From positions 1 to 64,000 of the forward strand of contig NZ_JAPDMU010000005.1 of NCBI RefSeq assembly GCF_026319325.1: a DNA stretch of 64,000 nucleotides, given 5' to 3'. Within the stretch, counting starts at the first letter, position 1. Each line of letters starts with the position of its first letter. The notes below the pieces were generated by a model, which saw nothing but the letters and a program-made list of their open reading frames with translations, did no database searches and was not told the DNA's origin. Made by a program: the position numbers and the translations under genes. Source of the stretch: Methylophaga sp. OBS3 (GTDB lineage Bacteria; Pseudomonadota; Gammaproteobacteria; Nitrosococcales; Methylophagaceae). Of the stretch, positions 57,820-64,000 are shown one piece after another.

Positions 57820-57849
57820 AAAATGATAATAAGATTTATTATCAATTGA
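57820..57849 (-). promoter_or_regulatory. Fur-box-like operator upstream of fbpA
   Basis: AATGATAATA, six bases, then TATTATCAATT form an AT-rich inverted repeat made of GATAAT/ATTATC hexamers, close to the Fur consensus GATAATGATAATCATTATC. It lies 28-57 bases upstream of the fbpA ATG on the minus strand, where it would cover the promoter. Confidence 0.7.
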
Positions 57850-57923
57850 AAGGGCTGTAGCTAAATTATTTTGATGGTCTTTTTAAAGAATAGGTCTTAG
57901 TGACCATATTCATTCGGTTTGGT

Positions 57924-57938
57924 TGCCTTATAAAGGCA
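57924..57938. repeat. 15-base perfect palindrome between fbpA and gmk
   Basis: TGCCTT, ATA, AAGGCA form a perfect inverted repeat 87 bases before the gmk ATG. It could be a small hairpin in the gmk leader or an operator. There is no T tract suggesting termination. Confidence 0.4.
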
Positions 57939-58024
57939 TCTCTAGTGGCAGAAAAATCCCGAAAGCAGTATTGTTTTACAGATGAAAGCCGCTGTGTTGG
58001 CGGTCAGGTAAACAAGGTTAAATC

Positions 58025-58636
58025 ATGTCTGGAAGTCTATTTATTGTCGCTGCGCCATCAGGTGCTGGAAAAACCAGTTTAGTGCAGGCGCTGGTCAGAC
58101 AAGATCCAAATATTCGACTCTCGGTGTCGCATACAACACGTCCACCGCGTAACGGTGAGGTTGACGGACAAGATTATTTCTTTGTTGATACCGAAAAATT
58201 TAACGCGATGCGTGATGCGGGTGATTTTTTAGAGTCAGCCAATGTATTTGATAACTATTACGGCACGTCTTCAGAAGCGGTACATCAACAACTATCACAA
58301 GGTTTTGATGTGATTTTGGAGATTGATTGGCAGGGGGCTGCCCAAGTTCGCCGTAATTTTGCCGAAAATCAAAGTATTTTCATTTTGCCACCATCAAAAG
58401 CTACGCTTGAACAAAGACTGCGTAGTCGTGGTCAAGATGATGAAACGGTTATTGCACGTCGTATGCGTGATGCTGAACAAGAAATTTCGCATTACATCGA
58501 ATTTGATTATTTGATTGTGAATGATGATTTTGATGTTGCGTTGCAGAATTTGACGGCGATCGTCACGGCTGCCCGGCATCAGCGTAAACATCAGGTGCAA
58601 ATTCACCAACAACTTTTAACGGAATTACTGGCTTAA
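58025..58636 (+). CDS. gmk: guanylate kinase
   Basis: Phosphorylates GMP to GDP. The 203-residue length is usual. The P-loop is [15 protein letters not shown], the GMP-binding region is [22 protein letters not shown], and the lid contains [10 protein letters not shown]. It opens the gmk-rpoZ-spoT-ridA-recG gene set. An earlier in-frame start does not exist; an overlapping ORF from 57900 in another frame is not a gene. Confidence 0.96.
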   Translation: MSGSLFIVAAPSGAGKTSLVQALVRQDPNIRLSVSHTTRPPRNGEVDGQDYFFVDTEKFNAMRDAGDFLESANVFDNYYGTSSEAVHQQLSQGFDVILEIDWQGAAQVRRNFAENQSIFILPPSKATLEQRLRSRGQDDETVIARRMRDAEQEISHYIEFDYLIVNDDFDVALQNLTAIVTAARHQRKHQVQIHQQLLTELLA

Positions 58637-58685
58637 AACGCTGATATTTCGTAGTATTAATCGTTTTCTCAAGCAGGATATAACC

Positions 58686-58946
58686 ATGGCTCGTACAACT
58701 GTTGAAGATTGCCTAGATTTCGTTGATAACCGTTTCCACTTAGTGCTGGTTGCTGCCAAGCGTGCTCGTGAAATTGCACTCGGTGATGATCCGTTGGTGC
58801 CAGTTGATAACGACAAACCAACAGTATTGGCTTTGCGTGAAATCGCAGCAGGTCTGACTGGTCCAGAAATTTTGACTCGTAGCAGTGCTCGTGTACATGC
58901 TGAGGAAAGCTTGGTCAGCGAAGACGAACTGCAAAGCGAAGTTTAA
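58686..58946 (+). CDS. rpoZ: RNA polymerase omega subunit
   Basis: An 86-residue omega subunit that helps assemble RNA polymerase and is part of a ppGpp-binding site. It begins [20 protein letters not shown] with [12 protein letters not shown] and the conserved ALREIAAGL. It is placed between gmk and spoT as in E. coli; spoT starts six bases later. Confidence 0.96.
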   Translation: MARTTVEDCLDFVDNRFHLVLVAAKRAREIALGDDPLVPVDNDKPTVLALREIAAGLTGPEILTRSSARVHAEESLVSEDELQSEV

Positions 58947-58951
58947 GTCTG

Positions 58952-61126
58952 GTGAGTGCAAAACCCACAGTCGCCACTGAGCTCGACTTCATTCAGGAGT
59001 CTGAGCCAAAACTGACGATTGATGATCTGTGTTTTGCCACTGCCAACTATCTTGAATCGGCGCAGGTGGATGCCATCCGCCGCGCCTATCATTACGCTGA
59101 TAAATGTCACGAAGGCCAAACTCGCCGAAGTGGTGAGCGATATATCACCCATCCTTTAGCGGTCGCCCATGTATTAGCAATGATGCACATGGACTACGAA
59201 ACTATCATGGCAGGTTTGCTCCATGATGTTATCGAAGATACCGATGCTGCGCGGGCTGATGTGGCTGCTGAGTTTGGTGATGCGGTTGCTGAACTAGTTG
59301 AGGGTGTGACTAAGCTTGCACAAGCTGCATTTGAAAGCAGCAAACAGTCGCCAGTTGAAAAACAAGCAGAAAACTTACGAAAAATGCTGTTGGCAATGTC
59401 ACGAGATATTCGTGTCATTATCGTCAAACTAGCTGATCGCCTGCACAACATGCGTACGCTAGGCCATTTACGCCCAGAAAAGCGTCGCCGCATTGCCAAT
59501 GAAACCTTAGAAATCTACGCGCCTATTGCCCAACGTCTTGGTATGAATCTGATGCGTTGTGAGCTTGAAGATTTAGGCTTTCACGTCCTGCATCCTATTC
59601 GCTATCGGGTTTTGGCAGATGCCGTTAGAAAAGCCCGTGGCAATCGTAAAGAAATCGTGTCGCAAATCACGGCTTCAATCTTGAACCGTATGGAACAAGA
59701 AGGTTTAAGCGCCGATATTCAGGGTCGCGAAAAGAATTTGTACAGCATCTACAAAAAAATGGTTGGTAAACAGCTGTCATTTTCTGAGGTGATGGATGTT
59801 TATGCTTTCCGAATCATCGTTGATGATGTGGATACTTGTTACCGAATGCTGGGTGTCATGCATAACCTGTATAAACCGGTGCAAGGTAAATTCAAAGATT
59901 ACATTGCCATTCCTAAAGCCAATGGTTATCAGTCGCTGCATACGGTTTTATTTGGTCCCTATGGCGTGCCGATTGAGGTTCAAATCCGCTCGAGAGACAT
60001 GGACCACTTAGCTGAGGCTGGTGTTGCTGCGCATTGGTTGTATAAGACAGGTGGTGAAGCGGATGGTAATGCCTTAGCACACCGCAAAGCTCGCCAGTGG
60101 TTGCAAGGTATTCTAGAAATGCAGAAGGGCTCGGGAGACTCGGAAGAGTTTCTTGAAAATCTGCGTATGGATTTATTCCCAGACGAAATCTATGTGTCTA
60201 CACCCAAGGGTGAGATTATGACCTTGCCACGAGGGGCATCAGCCGTAGATTTTGCTTATGCCGTGCACAGTGACGTTGGTAATAGTTGTGTTGCTGCCCG
60301 TGTTGGTCGCCATTTGGTGCCATTAAGCACGCAATTAGAAACGGGCCAATCCGTTGAGATTATTACGTCGCCGACAGCGCATCCAAATCCTGCTTGGTTG
60401 AACTTTGTGGTGACGCCAAAAGCGCGCACTAATATTCGCCAGTACCTCAAATGTCTACAAGATGAAGAGGCGATTACGCTGGGACAACGTTTGTTGAGCA
60501 AGCATTTATTGGCTTTCTCAACAGCAATGGAAAACATTCCAATCGAACGCATCAATGCCGTTATCAAAGAGTTTGAAGCTGAAAACTTTGATGAAGTCTT
60601 GCGTGATATTGGTTTAGGTAATCATGCTGCTTTGTTGGTTGCCCAGAAATTAGTACATCACGAAACGCCAGATAAAGAACCGCATGCCCTGATGATTGCG
60701 GGTACCGAAGGTATGGTGGTCAGTTTTGCCCGTTGTTGTCATCCGATCCCGGGCGATCCGATTCATGGTTATATCAGTACCGGCCGTGGCATCATCATTC
60801 ACCAACGTGGCTGTAAAAATACGACACACTTACGGGTACAAAATGACAAATGGTTAGATGTTGCTTGGTCAACTGAAACCAATCGTGTATTCCCTGTCGA
60901 TTTGATGGTGCACGTTAAAAATCAGCGTGGTGTGTTGGCAACCGTTGCGGCCGTTGTTTCTGAAGCCGATTCAAATATTGATAACGTTGTCGTTGATGAG
61001 CGTGATGGCGGTTATTCAGATCTGCGTTTAACGATCGAAGTCTATAACCGTAAACATCTGGCGCGCGTTATCCGTCGCCTGCGATTACTCGATATGGTTG
61101 AACGAATCAGCCGAATCAATAGTTAA
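58952..61126 (+). CDS. spoT: bifunctional (p)ppGpp synthetase/hydrolase SpoT
   Basis: Controls the stringent-response alarmone. The 724-residue protein has an N-terminal HD hydrolase domain ([13 protein letters not shown], intact HD), a synthetase domain ([23 protein letters not shown]-type region and [13 protein letters not shown]), a TGS domain ([20 protein letters not shown]), a zinc-finger region ([13 protein letters not shown]) and a C-terminal ACT domain. The intact HD and position after rpoZ identify SpoT rather than RelA. It starts at a GTG. Confidence 0.95.
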   Translation: MSAKPTVATELDFIQESEPKLTIDDLCFATANYLESAQVDAIRRAYHYADKCHEGQTRRSGERYITHPLAVAHVLAMMHMDYETIMAGLLHDVIEDTDAARADVAAEFGDAVAELVEGVTKLAQAAFESSKQSPVEKQAENLRKMLLAMSRDIRVIIVKLADRLHNMRTLGHLRPEKRRRIANETLEIYAPIAQRLGMNLMRCELEDLGFHVLHPIRYRVLADAVRKARGNRKEIVSQITASILNRMEQEGLSADIQGREKNLYSIYKKMVGKQLSFSEVMDVYAFRIIVDDVDTCYRMLGVMHNLYKPVQGKFKDYIAIPKANGYQSLHTVLFGPYGVPIEVQIRSRDMDHLAEAGVAAHWLYKTGGEADGNALAHRKARQWLQGILEMQKGSGDSEEFLENLRMDLFPDEIYVSTPKGEIMTLPRGASAVDFAYAVHSDVGNSCVAARVGRHLVPLSTQLETGQSVEIITSPTAHPNPAWLNFVVTPKARTNIRQYLKCLQDEEAITLGQRLLSKHLLAFSTAMENIPIERINAVIKEFEAENFDEVLRDIGLGNHAALLVAQKLVHHETPDKEPHALMIAGTEGMVVSFARCCHPIPGDPIHGYISTGRGIIIHQRGCKNTTHLRVQNDKWLDVAWSTETNRVFPVDLMVHVKNQRGVLATVAAVVSEADSNIDNVVVDERDGGYSDLRLTIEVYNRKHLARVIRRLRLLDMVERISRINS

Positions 61127-61178
61127 TTATTTTTTTGTATTAATACGCCATTTGTTATGGCGCAGTTGGAGTCTTGTT

Positions 61179-61565
61179 ATGCCTCGTGAAACCATCTATA
61201 CCGCTGATGCACCTGAAGCCATTGGTACTTACTCTCAAGCTATCAAAGTAGGTGATACCGTTTATTTATCAGGCCAAATCCCATTGGTCCCTGAAACGAT
61301 GACAGTTATTGAAGGTGACTTTGCTACACAGACTCGTCGTGTGTTTGATAACTTGTCAGCGGTTGCTAAAGCAGCAGGTGGCAGTTTGCAAGATGTTGTG
61401 AAGCTGAACATTTATCTGACGGACTTAAGCTACTTCGGCACAGTCAATGAAATTATGGCCGAATACTTCGAGCAGCCTTACCCAGCGCGTGCGGCGATTG
61501 GTGTTGCTTCTTTACCGAAAGCAGTGCCAGTTGAAATGGACGCTGTTATGTACCTCGGAGCCTAA
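61179..61565 (+). CDS. ridA: RidA-family reactive enamine/imine deaminase
   Basis: Hydrolyses reactive enamines and imines, such as 2-aminoacrylate, that arise from PLP enzymes. From the ATG with a TTGGAG ribosome site the protein has 128 residues, as usual. Motifs are [21 protein letters not shown] and [15 protein letters not shown] with the substrate-binding Arg. The open frame extends to 61098 inside spoT without family support. It often sits between spoT and recG. Confidence 0.93.
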   Translation: MPRETIYTADAPEAIGTYSQAIKVGDTVYLSGQIPLVPETMTVIEGDFATQTRRVFDNLSAVAKAAGGSLQDVVKLNIYLTDLSYFGTVNEIMAEYFEQPYPARAAIGVASLPKAVPVEMDAVMYLGA

Positions 61566-61589
61566 TCAGCGAAAGTTTAAGGACTGGCC

Positions 61590-63674
61590 GTGGCACAACA
61601 CACACTACTGGATCCTGTCACGGTACTCAGTGGTGTTGGTGAAAAGCTTGCTGAAAAACTCGCTAAGCTCGGTATTCATCAGGTTCAGGACTTACTCTTC
61701 CATTTGCCACTTCGGTATCAAGACCGAACGCGGCTTATGCCGCTTGGCAGTTTGCGCCTTCAACAAGAGTCTCTTGTTGAGGGCGTTATTGGTTTAACGC
61801 AGGTCAGTTTTGGTAAACGACGTTCACTGCTTTGCCATATCAGTGATGGTACTGGATCGTTAGTACTGCGTTTTTTCCACTTCAGTAAAAGTCAGCAACA
61901 ACAGCTGGCAAAAGGGCGGCGCATTCGCTGTTTTGGTGAAGTGCGAAAGGGCCCTTCGACCTTGGAAATGGTCCACCCTGAATATCAATTAGTAAATGAA
62001 TCTGGTGTCACACCTGTAGATGCGGCTTTAACGCCCGTGTATCCAACCACTGAAGGTTTGCATCAACTCTCCTGGCGTAAATTAATTCGTCAGGCGCTTG
62101 CTTTGCTTGATGAGCAGCAAATGCCTGCTTTATTGTCACCACTAGACGGTGAGCATCCATTATTAGCCTATCAGCTCAACGAGGCATTACAGTTTGTCCA
62201 TTTGCCTCCACCTGATAGTGATGTGCAGCAACTCATTAACCGAGAACACCCTGCTCAAAAACGGTTGGCATTTGAAGAATTATTAGCCCAACAACTGACT
62301 ATGCGACAGGTGCGTAAGCAGATGCAGCAACATGATGCACCGGTATTGCAAGGTGACTCACCATTAGCGCAGCAATTGTTAGGTAATTTGCCATTCCCCT
62401 TAACTGGCGCACAACAACGTGTGTTGCAGGATATCTATCGCGATATTAAGCAGGCGATTCCTATGCAGCGTTTGGTGCAAGGTGATGTTGGCTCGGGGAA
62501 AACAGTGGTTGCCGCTTTGGCTGCGATTGCCGCTGTCGCCAGTGGTTATCAAGCTGTCATGATGGCGCCTACTGAGTTATTGGCAGAGCAACACTTTCAG
62601 ACATTTAATAATTGGCTAAGTCCATTAGGGATTACCGTTGGCTGGTGTGCTGGTAAACAAACTGCAGCACAGCGCCGTGAAACGATTCAGGCCTTAGAGG
62701 CAGGAGAAATCAAGGTTGCTGTTGGTACTCATGCGTTATTTCAGGATGAAGTTACATTTGCCAATTTAGGTTTGGTGGTCATTGATGAGCAACATCGATT
62801 TGGTGTGCACCAGCGTCTGGCATTACGCGATAAAGGTCGTAAAACCAATAGTTATCCTCATCAGTTGGTGATGACGGCAACCCCGATCCCGCGGACATTA
62901 GCGATGACTGCCTATGCTGATTTACAAGTGTCGGTCATTGATGAGTTGCCACCGGGCCGCCAGCCAGTCACCACTGCGGTTGTTGCAGATAGTCGCCGCG
63001 ATGAAGTCATTGAGCGTGTTCATAATGCCTGCTTGCAAAAGCGCCAGGTGTATTGGGTATGTACCTTGATTGAAGAGTCTGAGCATTTACAATGTCAGGC
63101 GGCAGAAGACACGGCGGCTAACCTGCAAGCTGCACTACCTGATTTAACGGTATTGTTGGTACATGGCCGCATGAAATCCTCAGAAAAAGATGCAGTGATG
63201 CAGGCGTTTAAACGTGGCGAAGCGGATTTGTTAGTAGCGACAACCGTTATCGAAGTCGGTGTTGATGTGCCAAATGCCAGTTTGATGGTCATTGAAAACG
63301 CTGAGCGCTTGGGCTTAGCTCAATTACATCAGCTACGAGGTCGAGTCGGTAGAGGTAGCGTACAAAGTCATTGTTTGCTCATGTACCATCCGCCATTATC
63401 CGAAAATGGTCAGGCGAGACTTAAATGTTTGCGTGAAAGCAATGATGGTTTTGTGATTGCTCAGCGTGATCTTGAGATCCGTGGGCCGGGTGAGTTGTTA
63501 GGGACACGCCAAACAGGACTACCTCAATTTAGAGTGGCCGATTTATTAGCTGATCAGGCATTGCTACCCGCAGTAAGTCGAGCAGCAGATAAACTAATGC
63601 AACAAGCGCCCGATGCAGCTGAAGCGTTGATTCAACGTTGGTTTGCCAACAAGATTGATTTTGGACAGGTCTAA
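61590..63674 (+). CDS. recG: ATP-dependent DNA helicase RecG
   Basis: A branch-migration helicase that remodels stalled forks. It has 694 residues; E. coli RecG has 693. There is an N-terminal wedge/OB domain (VEGVIGLTQVSFGKRRSLL), then Walker A GDVGSGKTVVAALA, the DEQHRFGV box, TATPIPRTLAMT and the HGRMKSSEKD and QLRGRVGRG helicase motifs. The start is a GTG with a TAAGGA ribosome site. ubiC follows nine bases later. Confidence 0.96.
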   Translation: MAQHTLLDPVTVLSGVGEKLAEKLAKLGIHQVQDLLFHLPLRYQDRTRLMPLGSLRLQQESLVEGVIGLTQVSFGKRRSLLCHISDGTGSLVLRFFHFSKSQQQQLAKGRRIRCFGEVRKGPSTLEMVHPEYQLVNESGVTPVDAALTPVYPTTEGLHQLSWRKLIRQALALLDEQQMPALLSPLDGEHPLLAYQLNEALQFVHLPPPDSDVQQLINREHPAQKRLAFEELLAQQLTMRQVRKQMQQHDAPVLQGDSPLAQQLLGNLPFPLTGAQQRVLQDIYRDIKQAIPMQRLVQGDVGSGKTVVAALAAIAAVASGYQAVMMAPTELLAEQHFQTFNNWLSPLGITVGWCAGKQTAAQRRETIQALEAGEIKVAVGTHALFQDEVTFANLGLVVIDEQHRFGVHQRLALRDKGRKTNSYPHQLVMTATPIPRTLAMTAYADLQVSVIDELPPGRQPVTTAVVADSRRDEVIERVHNACLQKRQVYWVCTLIEESEHLQCQAAEDTAANLQAALPDLTVLLVHGRMKSSEKDAVMQAFKRGEADLLVATTVIEVGVDVPNASLMVIENAERLGLAQLHQLRGRVGRGSVQSHCLLMYHPPLSENGQARLKCLRESNDGFVIAQRDLEIRGPGELLGTRQTGLPQFRVADLLADQALLPAVSRAADKLMQQAPDAAEALIQRWFANKIDFGQV

Positions 63675-63683
63675 ATACGTTAT

Positions 63684-64000
63684 ATGTTAATCCCTAGCGC
63701 TTACCCTCACTGGCTGACACCACCTAAATCAAGACTACCTGAAAACCTTGCAGATTGGCTCCAAGATGCGGGCTCGTTAACAGTGAGATTAAAAGCACAC
63801 AGCGAAGTGGGGTTCTCAGTCCAGCTCAGAAAAAGCAGTTGGCAAAAGTCGATGTTTGATGAGGCATTGGCATTAGGTGTCGATCGTCGCCAGAAAGTGT
63901 TTTGCCGTGAAGTCTGTTTAATGGATGGCGAAACGCCTCGTGTGTTTGCCCGCACTGTGGTGCCATTGAGTAGTTATCCGGTACTTCGTATGGGGCTTTC
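63684..64000 (+). CDS. ubiC: chorismate pyruvate-lyase (3' partial)
   Basis: Makes 4-hydroxybenzoate from chorismate, the first step of ubiquinone synthesis. About 105 residues are visible before the window ends, with no stop. The reading starts MLIPSAYPHWLTPP, then LADWLQDAGSLTVRLKAH, and continues to CREVCLMDGETPRVFARTVV and PLSSYPVL, matching the UbiC central region (E. coli ILLCADGEPWLAGRTVVP). It is probably co-transcribed with recG. Confidence 0.85.
   Translation, partial: MLIPSAYPHWLTPPKSRLPENLADWLQDAGSLTVRLKAHSEVGFSVQLRKSSWQKSMFDEALALGVDRRQKVFCREVCLMDGETPRVFARTVVPLSSYPVLRMGL

Noticed and set aside
57900-58082. 60-codon ORF overlapping the start of gmk
   Set aside because: It runs out of frame into gmk and lacks a ribosome site.

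Overview
The window reads as a chromosomal segment of a gammaproteobacterium, most plausibly a marine or halophilic methylotroph of the Methylophaga type. This is inferred from gene content: a membrane-bound periplasmic formate dehydrogenase lies directly beside a soluble NAD-linked one. Gene orders are also typical of Gammaproteobacteria: surE-pcm-yqaA-nlpD, prfB-lysS, yicC divergent from rph, and gmk-rpoZ-spoT-ridA-recG. Base composition looks even throughout. I see no insertion sequence, prophage, CRISPR array, rRNA or tRNA. Almost all genes are intact; only the first gene and the last (ubiC) are cut by the window edges.

Layout. 1-4.1 kb: an energy-transduction operon of the TonB2 type (TtpC-like ExbB, ExbB, ExbD, TonB, TPR protein). 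4.1-8.1 kb: a class II aldolase-like gene, then ovoA and an ovoB-like C-S lyase, which together give ovothiol biosynthesis. 8.2-9.0 kb: a small winged-helix gene behind a candidate sigma-54 site, and a haem c lipoprotein. 9.2-13.3 kb: parE-parC. 13.4-21.4 kb: a ten-gene locus for the Tat-exported formate dehydrogenase (DUF3305, DUF3306, polyferredoxin, TorD-like chaperone, small Tat protein, FdhA, FdhB, small lipoprotein, FdhC). 21.8-26.3 kb: fdsB (an FdsG-FdsB fusion) and fdsA. 26.4-31.9 kb: surE, pcm, yqaA-like, nlpD, prfB (with a programmed +1 frameshift) and lysS; rpoS is not in its usual place after nlpD. 32-41 kb: many small genes, mostly on the plus strand (cold-shock/DUF1294, lipid kinase, phosphatase-like, HAD phosphatase, acetyltransferase, LprI-like, C39-like, ZIP transporter, amidotransferase, NlpC/P60 lipoprotein, alkyltransferase-like protein, DoxX) and several unknowns. 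41-46.3 kb: an HDOD protein, then alaC-hom-thrC. 46.3-50.1 kb: hemW-rdgB-rph on the minus strand, divergent from yicC. 50.1-53.7 kb: an unrecognised three-gene envelope cluster with one Cys-rich secreted protein and two lipoproteins sharing a C-terminal module. 54.0-57.8 kb: a ferric-iron ABC transporter behind a Fur-box-like element. 58.0-64 kb: gmk, rpoZ, spoT, ridA, recG and the start of ubiC.

Functional picture. The two formate dehydrogenases could split formate oxidation between the quinone pool (periplasmic enzyme) and NADH (cytoplasmic enzyme). Iron uptake is represented by the TonB system and FbpABC. The least explained parts are the 50.1-53.7 kb envelope cluster, the pair of overlapping micro-ORFs at 53824-54002, and the small unknown genes at 33.7-34.5 kb. 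Start sites were revised where a Shine-Dalgarno sequence or family alignment favoured a different codon. All functional calls come from reading sequence and remembered family features, not from searches.
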